Notes: generated from the sequence alone by a model not told the origin. 26,208 nucleotides of DNA from Caldilineaceae bacterium (GCA_026645575.1 JAPKMW010000132.1:1-26208); one strand, 5' to 3'; positions 16,612 to 24,689 are shown, counted from the first letter of the stretch. Translations and numbers: made by a program.

Positions 16612-19227
16612 TTACGGAACGTAACGAAACAGCCCACCTTCCGCTCCGGCGATCCAGACAGAGCCTTGCCGATCCACAGCAAGCGCCCGAATCGTCGGGG
16701 ATGGCAGCGCAAGCTCAGGCGGTGCGTTTACCCAACGGACGCCATCAAAAATAAAAAGCCCCTTGCCGCCGGCGCCAAGCCAGATGCCATCGTCTTTGGT
16801 CAGACCGATGGCGCTTACTGAGTAGCGGCCTGTCTCTGGCACAATGCTCATGGTATTTGCCACCCAGCGCGATAGCCCCTGATCCGTCCCGATCAAGAGT
16901 GCGCTATCCGGCGCCTTCGCCAGCGCTGTAATCCGATTGCCAGCCAGTGCTGCCGTTGCCGTGGTATACACCTGAAAGCGATTGTTCTCAAAGTGCAACA
17001 GGCCGGCATCGGTGCCGATCCACATGGTCGGGCCATCGGCCAGCAGGGTCAAAATGTTATTGCTGGGCAAGCGGTCGGCGCGCGTCAGGGTAAAGAAGGA
17101 GTCGCCATTCCAAATACTCAGTCCCGCCGGTGTGCCAAACCAGACCCGTTTGCGCTCATCGCCTGCAATCGTCTGCACCTCATCGGCGGCCAGGCCATCC
17201 GCCTTGGTGTAGCGTTGCCATTGCACGCCATCAAAGTAGGCGGCGCCCTGTCCCCCAACCCACAAGCCACCGCTTGGCGCGGCATAGAGGGTTGTAATCG
17301 CTTCCACCGGATAAGTCGTATCTTCGGCGGTAAAATGTTGAACAACCCGTTCCGCCACCGGATCCAGTTGGTAGAGACCGGCTTCGGTGGCAAGCCAGAG
17401 AAAGCCCAACGTATCCTGAGCAAAGGCGCGCACCTGGTTGACAGCCAGCCATTCTGCCGGCGCCTGATATGGCTGCCACCCGTTGCCATCAAAGACGCGC
17501 ACGCCATCCTGCGCCAGGGCGACATAGAGCCGCCCCTGGTCGTCCAGCGTCACCCCGGTCACACCGCTGTTGCTGGTCAAATCGTCTTTGGCGAAAAACG
17601 CCCGGCAAGTGACAACCGTAGGGTCAAAGAGGCAGAGGTCGCCTTGCGCTGAGCCGATCCAGAGCGTGCCGTCATCGGTCATCGTCAAGGCGGTGATTGC
17701 GCCCTTTGGAAAGGCAGAGGCCAAGACGTAGGTCTCACTGTAGATTGTCCAGGCGTCGCCATCAATCCGGTAGACTTTGTTGCCGGCGCCCAGCCAGACA
17801 ATGCCCCTGGCCTCACTCGCCATCACCGTCACCGGTGTGGTTTCGAGCGGCGTGTTGCTGTTGTCATAGACGGCCACCCCCTTTTTGGTAAAGACCGTAA
17901 TCCCCTTGGCGGAGGCCACCCAGATCGCCTCCCGATCGCCAATCACAGTGATAGCGCTCACCGCGTTGTCGAGCAAGCCGCGCCGTTGATCTAGCAACTC
18001 CCAACCACGCTTGACATCATAAAGATCGACGCCATACCGGCCATAGCCAACAACCAGAAAACCAGCTTCGGCATTGCAGTAGAGCGCCGTCACATCATCA
18101 TAGTGCAGTTCGCTGTTGGCACTGTTGAGCGTCTTCCAACGATTACGTTGCGGCTCAAAAATTTGCAAGCCCTGGTTACTGCCAAAGACTAGGCCAAACC
18201 CCGGCAACGGACAATCGACAACTGTGGTGGTGCGGTTGGCAGTCAAGCCATCCAGCGTGGTGAACTTGGCGTACTCATTGTTGCTGCGATTCCAGGCGCT
18301 CACCCCACCCTCGGTCGCCGCCCAGATCATGCTGCTAAGCGGAACAACCCCATTGACGGCGTTACCGTTGGAGTAGAGCCGCCAGTTGGGATTACGTTGT
18401 TGCACCAATGCCAACGTGAAGGCCGGCGTTGGTGTGCTGCGTGTTGACCGTGATGTGGTGGCGTTGGGCGTTGGCGTGGGCCGCAGAATGGCCGCCGTTA
18501 CGGCTGGGCTGGCTGCTTGCGCCGGTATTGATGTCACCGCTAAGTCGCTAGCAGCCGGCAACGCCCCAGTGGCGCCTTCTGGTTCAGGGGTTAGTGGGAA
18601 AAAGCGAACCGATGCGAGCAGTTGGGTAAAGGCGGCGCCGGCAGCGCTACGCCATTCCGCCGCCGGGCTAATCCCCACGACGAGGAAGAGTTGGTCAGCC
18701 GCCGGCTGCGTCATAACGATCCGCCCGGCAAAGCCATCCGCCGCTCCACTGACCAGGTCAACGGCCAGTCCCGGTGTGCCATCAACCGTAATGGCTTGTT
18801 GGTTACGGCTCTGAAAGTTATCGCGCGTAGCGTAAAAGGTGACAAATTGTTCAAAGATGACCGACAGTTCAGCACTCTGTGCCGAAGACAATTGCGCTGG
18901 TGTGCCGCCGCGCAACAAGAAGATGGCGCCGGCCTCGCTGGTGAGGGTGGCTGCTGCTGCACTCGGGTCGATGGTAAAACCGGGTAGACGCGTAAAGACA
19001 AAGCCGCCTGCTTCGATCCGGGTCACCATCGCAGATGTTTCTGCCGTGGTTGGTGTTGGTACTAACGTGCGATTGGTGGACGCCGCCGTTAGGGGTGCAA
19101 GGGAGTTGGTTGGCGCAGCAGGGGCTGTGCGCAGGACAAAACTGACAACGCCCACCAGTGCCGCCAGCAGCAGCAGTGTGACCAGGATTGACACAAGACG
19201 GAATAAGCTCGATTGCACACAAAACAT
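16612..19227 (-). CDS. Secreted/membrane-anchored double beta-propeller (Reg_prop-like) protein
   Basis: An 871-residue protein. One helix at residues 11-32 anchors or exports it. A globular domain of about 140 residues (70-210) follows, resembling PsbP/DUF1795-like proteins only loosely. Then comes a Pro-Thr linker and, from about 280 to the end, repeated (I/L/V)W(I/V/L)G...G(L/V)..(F/W/Y) units. I count fourteen by eye, enough for two seven-bladed propellers. This matches the periplasmic sensor of hybrid two-component systems (Reg_prop, PF07494), but the Y_Y_Y, membrane and kinase parts are absent. The role may be extracellular carbohydrate binding or sensing (inference). It lies upstream of glgB and a receiver-kinase gene on the same strand. 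The RBS is weak (AAGG touching the ATG). Confidence 0.85.
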   Translation of the reverse strand: MFCVQSSLFRLVSILVTLLLLAALVGVVSFVLRTAPAAPTNSLAPLTAASTNRTLVPTPTTAETSAMVTRIEAGGFVFTRLPGFTIDPSAAAATLTSEAGAIFLLRGGTPAQLSSAQSAELSVIFEQFVTFYATRDNFQSRNQQAITVDGTPGLAVDLVSGAADGFAGRIVMTQPAADQLFLVVGISPAAEWRSAAGAAFTQLLASVRFFPLTPEPEGATGALPAASDLAVTSIPAQAASPAVTAAILRPTPTPNATTSRSTRSTPTPAFTLALVQQRNPNWRLYSNGNAVNGVVPLSSMIWAATEGGVSAWNRSNNEYAKFTTLDGLTANRTTTVVDCPLPGFGLVFGSNQGLQIFEPQRNRWKTLNSANSELHYDDVTALYCNAEAGFLVVGYGRYGVDLYDVKRGWELLDQRRGLLDNAVSAITVIGDREAIWVASAKGITVFTKKGVAVYDNSNTPLETTPVTVMASEARGIVWLGAGNKVYRIDGDAWTIYSETYVLASAFPKGAITALTMTDDGTLWIGSAQGDLCLFDPTVVTCRAFFAKDDLTSNSGVTGVTLDDQGRLYVALAQDGVRVFDGNGWQPYQAPAEWLAVNQVRAFAQDTLGFLWLATEAGLYQLDPVAERVVQHFTAEDTTYPVEAITTLYAAPSGGLWVGGQGAAYFDGVQWQRYTKADGLAADEVQTIAGDERKRVWFGTPAGLSIWNGDSFFTLTRADRLPSNNILTLLADGPTMWIGTDAGLLHFENNRFQVYTTATAALAGNRITALAKAPDSALLIGTDQGLSRWVANTMSIVPETGRYSVSAIGLTKDDGIWLGAGGKGLFIFDGVRWVNAPPELALPSPTIRALAVDRQGSVWIAGAEGGLFRYVP

Positions 19228-19290
19228 CCTTACTTGCGGCAGCAGGGCGCCCCGGGCTTAATAGAAAACAGGTGATGACTCTTGGGTTTA

Positions 19291-19341
19291 GGTTGGTTGG
19301 CTCGCTGGTTGAGCTTGTCGAAACCAGCGAGCCAGCCAACC
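19291..19341. repeat. REP-like 20-bp inverted repeat around gagcttgtcga
   Basis: Arms 19291-19310 and 19322-19341 pair at 19 of 20 positions, with an 11-nt loop gagcttgtcga. The core ggttgagcttgtcgaaacc matches a palindromic element I recall as widely scattered between genes in many bacteria. It lies in the 215-bp gap upstream of the propeller gene; the rest of that gap shows nothing recognisable. Confidence 0.85.
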
Positions 19342-19442
19342 AACTGACTCCTGTTATTGATTGTAACATTAAGTGGAGAGTCTACCAAGAAGCGGCCAGC
19401 AGAAAGTAGACGACGGTCAGAGGAGCGTACCCGAAGCCAACC

Positions 19443-20456
19443 TTATTTCAACGCGCCCCACGCCTTCTCCAAGAGCGCCACGGCGCGCGCCTCTTGCTCA
19501 CATGCGCTGCGAATCGGCGCGACCAATTGCCGACGTTGGGCCGGATCCGCCAAGGCTTGGACAGCGCCGGCATTCGATTCAACCGACCACGGCCACACCT
19601 GGAAAACCAGTTCCGCCACCTTGTCATACAGGCTGGCAGCCGCTTCGAGCAGATCGGCCTCACAGGGCGCCACCCCTTTCATCCGCCGGAGGAAACGGGC
19701 AGCGTCACGTCGTTCCTCCACCATCGTACACTGATCGCCGTGGACCATGACACGCAGGGCCAACATTTCGGGATTGTCGGCTGGGTAGTCGGCGTCACAA
19801 GTCAGGGCGTCGGCCCAGGCATCATAGGCCGCCAGGCCACTGACGTGATCGGGTAGATTGGACCGAGGGGTGGTATAGGCGAGATCAATGGCCCACACCA
19901 GTGCCGTCAGGAGAACTTCACGGGGCGGGGGTAACACGGCTTTTTTCTCACCGAGGACGAGCAAGCCATAGCCGCTGCTCTTGTCCATCGTCTCAAACCA
20001 GTCGCGTGCTTCATAATAGCTGTCAAGGGTTGGCTGAAAATAACTCCAGCCGTAGAGAACAGCGCCCGCCTCCGCATACCCCGTCACCAGGCCGGCTTCC
20101 GGTGGGCCGAGAAGGCCAAAGGAGATGGGTGGGATGCCCTGAGCCAGACTCGTTTTGATGGCGGCGAGCATGGTCGCTTTTTCCGCCGGCAACCGCTGCC
20201 ACTCGTAGCCCAGGGCAGTGAACGCTAGCCGGAAGGGGACATCCCCCAAGTGCGACAGGTCAACATTGCCGCCATCGTCACGATTCCACAGGCGGCGAAA
20301 GGCCGCCCCGGTGATACCCATCAAATAGTCATAGTCCTGGTGATCGCCAAGGTAATCCAGCAGGGCATAAAGCGCACCCGGAAAGGGGCTGAGATTCTGC
20401 CGGCTACCTTTGCTCTCCGGCAGTATGTCAAAACGACCATTGCCGAGACCTACCAC
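19443..20456 (-). CDS. BtrH_N / C39-like family protein, 5' end disrupted or uncertain
   Basis: The recognisable part starts at SPFPGALYALLDYLGD (from about 20387), continues with YLMGITGAAFRRLW, and runs to the stop for about 315 residues. The pattern (PFPGAL, G-x-T-G-A-A-F-R, GPPEAGLVTGY) recalls BtrH N-terminal/C39-like proteins of unknown substrate. The match is from memory and is modest. The reading frame continues upstream to 20597, but beyond about 20390 that DNA encodes histidyl-tRNA synthetase on the other strand. The true N-terminus has therefore been lost or shortened. A GTG at 20456 (or TTG at 20459) could serve as start, without a good RBS; I used the GTG. The gene may be a pseudogene. 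Confidence 0.6.
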   Translation of the reverse strand: MVGLGNGRFDILPESKGSRQNLSPFPGALYALLDYLGDHQDYDYLMGITGAAFRRLWNRDDGGNVDLSHLGDVPFRLAFTALGYEWQRLPAEKATMLAAIKTSLAQGIPPISFGLLGPPEAGLVTGYAEAGAVLYGWSYFQPTLDSYYEARDWFETMDKSSGYGLLVLGEKKAVLPPPREVLLTALVWAIDLAYTTPRSNLPDHVSGLAAYDAWADALTCDADYPADNPEMLALRVMVHGDQCTMVEERRDAARFLRRMKGVAPCEADLLEAAASLYDKVAELVFQVWPWSVESNAGAVQALADPAQRRQLVAPIRSACEQEARAVALLEKAWGALK

Positions 20457-21632
20457 CAATTCGGTTTTCACCAAATCGAGACGCCCATGATGGAAACCAT
20501 TGCACTGCTCAACAGTGGACAGGGCGGCGAAAATCAGAAGATGATCTTCAAAGTGCTGAAACGGGGCGAGAAACTCGATCTGACTACACCGCCCCAAAGT
20601 GAGGATGATCTGGTCGATTACGGGATGCGCTTTGACCTCACCCTGCCCCTAGCCCGGTTTTATGCCAATAACCGGGCGCAGCTTCCCCTCCCCTTCAAAG
20701 TCATTCAAATGGGCTATGTCTAGCGCGCCGAACGCCCCCAGAAGGGGCGCTACCACCAGTTGTGGCAATGTGATATTGACATCATCGGCGCCAAAGCGAT
20801 TGCGGTGGAAATTGAACTGATCTATGTGACGGCACTTGCCCTGCTGAGGCTCGGCTTCCAAAACTTTACCGTTCGCCTCAATGACCGAACGATTCTCGAA
20901 AAGTTAGTGCTGACTTGCGGCTTCCAGCAAGATGAGATGGGGCCGGTGCTGATCGCACTTGATAAGCTGGATAAAATCGGTCTCCAAGGCGTCGCGGACG
21001 AACTCGCCAGTCAGTTGTTTGCAGCAGCGGCGATTGCTGCGCTGATTGACACGATCACGGCGTTTCAAGCCGGTAAACTTACGCTCCATACCCTCATGGC
21101 AGCACTCCCGACCATCGATCAACAGGTGGTGGATGACCTGCACAGTATCAGCACAGCGATCACCAAACTCGCCAGGGGTCACTATCGAATTGAATTTGAT
21201 TTAGCTTTGGTGCGCGGCATGGGCTACTACACCGGCCCGATCTTTGAGATCGCAACGGCTGGCTTCAGTTCCTCCATTGCCGGCGGCGGGCGTTACGATA
21301 AGATGATTGGTCGATTTTTGAACGGTCAGCCTGTCCCCGCCTGCGGCTTTTCCATTGGCTTTGAACGGATTCTCTACCTGTTGGAAGAAATGAACTTTCA
21401 ACCACCCAAAGCGGAAGGGAAACTGGCCCTAGTTTTTGATGCCAAAGAGGAAGGTGATATAACCGACGCACTCGGCGCCGCCGAGCAATGGCAAGAGGAT
21501 GGCTGGGTTGTTTCCCTAGAGATCAAGCAGCGCAATCTGAAAGATCAACTGGATCGCTTGCAAGCAATCGGTTACACCCATTTTGTCGTTTACCATGCAG
21601 GGGCTGCGCTTGAACCGAAACCTTTACAGTAA
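20382..21632 (+). pseudogene. hisS: Histidyl-tRNA synthetase copy, lacking its start and with an in-frame amber codon
   Basis: The plus-strand frame encodes a class II histidyl-tRNA synthetase, visible from KGAEILPATFALRQYV onward: YGMRFDLTLPLARFYANN, motif 2 (RAERPQKGRYHQLWQCDIDIIG), the histidine motif RGMGYYTGPIFEI, GGGRYDKMIG, motif 3 (CGFSIGFERI) and a complete C-terminal anticodon-binding domain. Two defects are seen. No start codon lies in the homologous part, because a minus-strand gene abuts it. TAG at 20721-20723 also stands where the family has W in IG-x-V-W-R-A-E-R; one G-to-A change explains it. The frame is otherwise intact, with no frameshift, so the decay looks recent. A second, intact hisS elsewhere is expected because the enzyme is essential. 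Confidence 0.85.
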
Positions 21633-21649
21633 TGGAGCGCGGTCTCTAC

Positions 21650-21694
21650 TAAGCCTGCTCCTAGCCGGTCACGGGCCGGCTAGGAGCAGGCTTA
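21650..21694. terminator. Perfect 19-bp hairpin between convergent genes
   Basis: Arms 21650-21668 and 21676-21694 (taagcctgctcctagccgg and its complement) are perfect, with a 7-nt loop. It sits 18 bp after the hisS-like stop and 33 bp before the end of the ABC permease gene, which converges. A bidirectional terminator is likely by position, although no T tract follows. Confidence 0.65.
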
Positions 21695-21726
21695 GGCTTG
21701 GCCGTTATGGACAAAAGCATGACGGG

Positions 21727-22515
21727 TTAACGTGTTTGATCCGCCCAGCGCCACCAGAGGAAGGTGCTGACCAGCCCAACCATCAAAGCCAGGGCTACCA
21801 AGCTATAACTATGGAAGCCGATCTGTTCCGCCCGTGGCCCGGCTGCGCCACTGTAAAGCGCCGGCACTGCCCACGGAAACCAGTCACCCCAGCCCGTATA
21901 GACAATGATATTGGCCAGAAAGAGCGTCAAGATCGTCCAGCCAAAGGGGGGCAGATAGCCGCGCCCTACGCTGGCTAAGAGTGCAACACAAGGCATTAAG
22001 GCCAATGTCAACAGCCCTGCCCCCACAACATTGCCCACCGCCTGTTGCAGTAGCGCCCACGACCAGCCCGGAATATCGACCAGCGTCCCCACCACCAACC
22101 CTAGCGCAAAGACCAGCAGAGTCAGGGCAAGTCCCCACAAGCCAACAAGAACAAACTTGGCGCCGACAATGGCTTCGCGTGGCGTGGGCAGGGCGAGCAA
22201 TTCCTTCACCGTGCGGTCCGAAAATTCGCGGCCAAAGACCCAAATGGTGACAATGGCAAAGAGCAAGGCGCCCCCCACGGCCACGGCCTGCGCCAGAATG
22301 CCAAAGAAGGCCGGCCAGTCAGCGACGCCGACGGTCAATTGTGCTTTGGCGGTCACCAGCCCCATGCGTCGTGCTGCTTCCGGATCTTTCAGAATGATCA
22401 TAAAGAGGCCGCCGACCAATGGCGCCAGGGAAAAACCGATGGCGGTCAGGAGCGGCACTTTGGAACGGCGCGCCTTGAGTCCTTCTACTTGTAGGGCGGT
22501 CAAAAATGTGTTCAT
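21727..22515 (-). CDS. ABC-2 type transporter permease
   Basis: A 262-residue membrane protein with about six hydrophobic helices. The cytosolic loop FGREFSDRTVKELLALPTPREAIVGAK after helix 2 is the hallmark of ABC-2 permeases of the bacitracin/lantibiotic-resistance type. There it contacts the ATPase. Together with the upstream ATPase it forms an exporter; the substrate is unknown, but peptide antibiotics or lipids are usual. Its ATG shares an ATGA overlap with the ATPase stop (22512-22515), so translation is coupled. A TetR gene upstream probably controls both. Confidence 0.9.
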   Translation of the reverse strand: MNTFLTALQVEGLKARRSKVPLLTAIGFSLAPLVGGLFMIILKDPEAARRMGLVTAKAQLTVGVADWPAFFGILAQAVAVGGALLFAIVTIWVFGREFSDRTVKELLALPTPREAIVGAKFVLVGLWGLALTLLVFALGLVVGTLVDIPGWSWALLQQAVGNVVGAGLLTLALMPCVALLASVGRGYLPPFGWTILTLFLANIIVYTGWGDWFPWAVPALYSGAAGPRAEQIGFHSYSLVALALMVGLVSTFLWWRWADQTR

Positions 22516-23426
22516 GCGGCAACTCCGATCAAGCTCAGAAAATGTTCTTCCAAATTTTCTTGGACAACAACCAAACGGGTCGGCGGCGTGCCGGCATTGA
22601 CGAGCAGACGCGCAATCTCATCCGGTGCATTGACCGCGCGTGGATCTTTCAGCAGAAGGCGCTCACCTTGCGCAATCACTGTCTCATAGGCGGCATTGGT
22701 TAGCACGCTGTGCGCTGCGGCCAGATCACGCGTCTGAATCTCAAGCTGGCGCGTCCGCAATGCCTCCACCTGTTTGGCATCCAACTCTTCAATCAGCCGG
22801 CCCTGGTGGATGATGCCGATACGCGTCGCCAAGCGATCCACTTCGGTGAGAATGTGGCTTGACATGAAGATGGTCACGCCCTGTTCATGGGCCAGCCGCC
22901 GCAACAAGTCGCGAATCTCGACAACACCGGCAGGGTCAAGCCCATTGGCCGGTTCATCGAGAATCAACAAAGCCGGTTCATGGAGCAGGGCGCGCGCCAA
23001 CCCCAGCCGTTGCAAATTACCCATCGATAGCGCACCGGCCTTGCGGTCGGCATAAGCCATCAGCCCCAGGTGGTCGATGACACGCCCGGTCGCTTTGGCG
23101 TCATTGACATGGTGCAGGCGCCGAGCGATCTCCAGATGCTCACGCACGGTCAATTCCGGGTAAACGGCCGGCGCCTCTACCAGATGCCCCACCTGCTGCC
23201 ACGGCCCGCGACCATTGCGCGTTACGGCTTGTCCCAACACTTCGACCCGCCCCGCCGTCGGGTGGATCATGCCCAGCAAGGTGCGAATTGTTGTCGTCTT
23301 ACCGGCGCCGTTGAGGCCGAGAAAGCCATAGATTTCCCCGGTCCGCACGCGCAAGTTGACGCTGTCCACGGCGCGCACCGTCCCATAGGATTTGGTTAAC
23401 CCTTCGGTATAAATTGCATAGTCCAT
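22512..23426 (-). CDS. ABC transporter ATP-binding protein
   Basis: A 304-residue ATPase. It has Walker A G37-L-N-G-A-G-K-T-T, Q-loop region HLVEAPAVYP, signature LSMGN (133-137, in place of LSGGQ) and Walker B LLILDEP (D157, E158). The H-loop is in FMSSHILTE. The roughly 80-residue C-terminal extension is common in BcrA-type drug-exporter ATPases. The frame is open to 23525, but that part runs through a long inverted repeat. The ATG at 23426 has GAGGTG six bases upstream and the normal N-terminus (YAIYTEGLTKSYG). It pairs with the overlapping ABC-2 permease and lies downstream of a TetR gene. Confidence 0.95.
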   Translation of the reverse strand: MDYAIYTEGLTKSYGTVRAVDSVNLRVRTGEIYGFLGLNGAGKTTTIRTLLGMIHPTAGRVEVLGQAVTRNGRGPWQQVGHLVEAPAVYPELTVREHLEIARRLHHVNDAKATGRVIDHLGLMAYADRKAGALSMGNLQRLGLARALLHEPALLILDEPANGLDPAGVVEIRDLLRRLAHEQGVTIFMSSHILTEVDRLATRIGIIHQGRLIEELDAKQVEALRTRQLEIQTRDLAAAHSVLTNAAYETVIAQGERLLLKDPRAVNAPDEIARLLVNAGTPPTRLVVVQENLEEHFLSLIGVAA

Positions 23427-23448
23427 CTGACACCTCTTATCACAAAAC

Positions 23449-23595
23449 CACAACAACGGATTCGGGACAGCAACGGATTTCGTGCATCTGTTTTCGGGAC
23501 TGATGGTACATACCACTTCTACCAAAGAGACAGGTCGGAAGGTGAGTCCGTCATGCCCGTGAAAAATCCGTTGCTGTCCCGAATCCGTTGTTGTG
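23449..23595. repeat. Perfect 32-bp inverted repeat flanking 83 bp
   Basis: Arms 23449-23480 and 23564-23595 are exactly complementary over 32 bases. Each contains aacggattcgggacagcaac or its complement. The 83-bp interior holds a small palindrome, TGGTACATACCA. The element fills the gap between the tetR stop and the ABC ATPase start. It is MITE-like in form, but no transposase or target-site duplication is evident. It would place a very stable hairpin in any tetR-ABC read-through transcript. Confidence 0.93.
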
Positions 23596-23598
23596 TGT

Positions 23599-24201
23599 TT
23601 ACTTCCCTTCTGTCACATACCCCGCTACGAGATCAACCAACACGGCCATCGTTTCTCGATAGTTTGCTTCCCCTAGATCATCACGATGCAGGCTTACAAA
23701 GAATAAACTCTTGACTAGATTGGCCACCACTTGGGGCGACGCTTTCATGGCAATGCCTTCTTGCGCCAGTCTGGTGCGAAAGTTGGTGATAAAGGCTTCA
23801 TCGCGATCGACATGGCGCTGCACCTTTTCTGCCGGCAGTTTGCGCACCAGCAACATAAAGTCCTCCTGGCGAAAATTTTTCAGGAGCGGGTAGGCGTCCC
23901 ACTGAACCAGAAAATGGGTCAGCAGATCGCGCACCGTTTGTCGGGCATCGGCATCTTTGCACGTGGCAAAGGTAAGAACGCTGGTCTGTAACTCCACCTC
24001 GATCTGCTCTAGGATGTCAAACAACAACTCTTCTTTGGAGCCGTAGAAGAGATAGAAGGCTCCTTTGGAAATGTCCACGGCCTGCACGAGATCATCGACG
24101 CTGGTCTTTTTAAGGCCATAGAGGGCAAAAAGTTGTTGGCCTTTTTCATACAACTGGCGACGAATTGTCTCCTTTTCTTGATCGGAAAATGGCTTGGGCA
24201 T
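23599..24201 (-). CDS. TetR/AcrR family transcriptional regulator
   Basis: A 200-residue regulator. The N-terminal helix-turn-helix (about residues 30-62: LKKTSVDDLVQAVDISKGAFYLFYGSKEELL) has the TetR pattern with the conserved K-x-x-F-Y-x-F/Y turn. The remainder is a helical ligand-binding domain with no assignable effector. It is followed by an ABC-2 exporter on the same strand, so it probably represses that exporter and itself. Two identical palindromes overlap its own promoter, which supports autoregulation. GGAAGAG lies about nine bases before the ATG. Confidence 0.93.
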   Translation of the reverse strand: MPKPFSDQEKETIRRQLYEKGQQLFALYGLKKTSVDDLVQAVDISKGAFYLFYGSKEELLFDILEQIEVELQTSVLTFATCKDADARQTVRDLLTHFLVQWDAYPLLKNFRQEDFMLLVRKLPAEKVQRHVDRDEAFITNFRTRLAQEGIAMKASPQVVANLVKSLFFVSLHRDDLGEANYRETMAVLVDLVAGYVTEGK

Positions 24202-24245
24202 GGCTACGCTCTTCCATTACATACATTACTATTGACATACACACT

Positions 24246-24275
24246 ATTATATACATCCTGTATAGTCTGTGTGAC
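24246..24275 (-). promoter_or_regulatory. Candidate tetR promoter
   Basis: On the minus strand, GTCACA (24275-24270) and a perfect TATAAT (24251-24246) are 18 bp apart. This leaves a leader of about 40 nt to the tetR ATG. The -35 lies inside the first palindromic operator, the expected place for repression. Confidence 0.6.
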
Positions 24276-24310
24276 TATTTAATCATTAATAGTCACACAG
24301 ACTATACAGG
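24257..24310. promoter_or_regulatory. Paired palindromic operators within a perfect 23-bp inverted repeat
   Basis: Arms 24257-24279 and 24288-24310 are exactly complementary, with an 8-nt loop. Each arm is itself a 17-bp palindrome ATAGTC-N5-GACTAT (24262-24278 and 24289-24305), the size and symmetry of TetR operators. Centres are 27 bp apart. One site overlaps the tetR -35. The adjacent TetR protein is the obvious binder (inference). Confidence 0.7.
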
Positions 24311-24385
24311 AATTTATCCGGTTTGTCAAGGGGAAATTTTATCGAGAGATAGGAATGAAGTGGTTTGAAGTTGGGTGGAGGTAAT

Positions 24386-24434
24386 AAAAAAGTCCTGTCC
24401 CAACCGCATTTATCGGTTAGGACAGGACTTTTTT
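24386..24434 (-). terminator. Intrinsic terminator of tRNA-Pro (T tracts on both strands)
   Basis: A 15-bp stem (24386-24400 with 24420-24434) continues inward as AACCG/CGGTT. The six A/T pairs at its base give a run of six T on either strand. It lies 32 bp past the tRNA 3' end on the minus strand, so it most likely ends that transcript. It may also stop plus-strand transcription. A smaller stem GTAGGTGT/ACACCTAC (24435-24461) lies between it and the tRNA. Confidence 0.9.
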
Positions 24435-24465
24435 GTAGGTGTGGCTAAGGGGTACACCTACATGC

Positions 24466-24542
24466 TGGTCGGGGCGAGAAGATTTGAACTTCCGACCCCT
24501 TCAACCCCATTGAAGTACGCTACCAAGCTGCGCTACGCCCCG
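24466..24542 (-). tRNA. tRNA-Pro (GGG)
   Basis: A 77-nt cloverleaf read on the minus strand. The acceptor CGGGGCG pairs with CGCCCCG, and ACCA is encoded at the 3' end (24469-24466). The D arm is GCGC...GCGT. The anticodon stem CTTCA/TGAAG holds the loop ATGGGGT, with anticodon GGG at 24508-24506. The T arm is GGAAG-TTCAAAT-CTTCT. It reads CCC and CCU proline codons. It stands alone with its own promoter and terminator. Confidence 0.97.
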
Positions 24543-24618
24543 ACGCTTTGCTCTCTGTTGCCTCAGCGCTGTTGTAATGAAGGGCAACTAACGCTTCGTG
24601 CATCAAATACAGGACAGC

Positions 24619-24647
24619 ATTATACACACGGTCGGGCCATATGGCAA
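24619..24647 (-). promoter_or_regulatory. Strong sigma-70-like promoter of tRNA-Pro
   Basis: On the minus strand, TTGCCA (24647-24642) is followed by 17 bp and then a perfect TATAAT (24624-24619). This is 11 of 12 consensus bases at ideal spacing. It lies about 77 bp upstream of the tRNA 5' end, which leaves a leader of roughly 70 nt. Confidence 0.8.
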
Positions 24648-24689
24648 ATTTCTGTTTTCCTTGCGCGCAAGCCATGCTTGACAACAAGG

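Noticed and set aside
20250..20381. Upstream extension of the hisS frame from a GTG
   Set aside because: This DNA encodes conserved residues of the BtrH-like gene on the other strand, and the plus-strand translation there matches nothing in histidyl-tRNA synthetases.
20457..20597. N-terminal extension of the BtrH-like frame
   Set aside because: It is antisense to conserved hisS segments and unlike the start of the family, so it is taken as chance open frame.
20721..20723. TAG as a programmed pyrrolysine or readthrough codon
   Set aside because: The position is an ordinary conserved tryptophan, no pyl genes or special downstream structure are seen, and the copy also lacks its start.
23427..23525. 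Longer N-terminus of the ABC ATPase
   Set aside because: It reads through the inverted repeat; the ATG at 23426 has a good RBS and the standard N-terminus.
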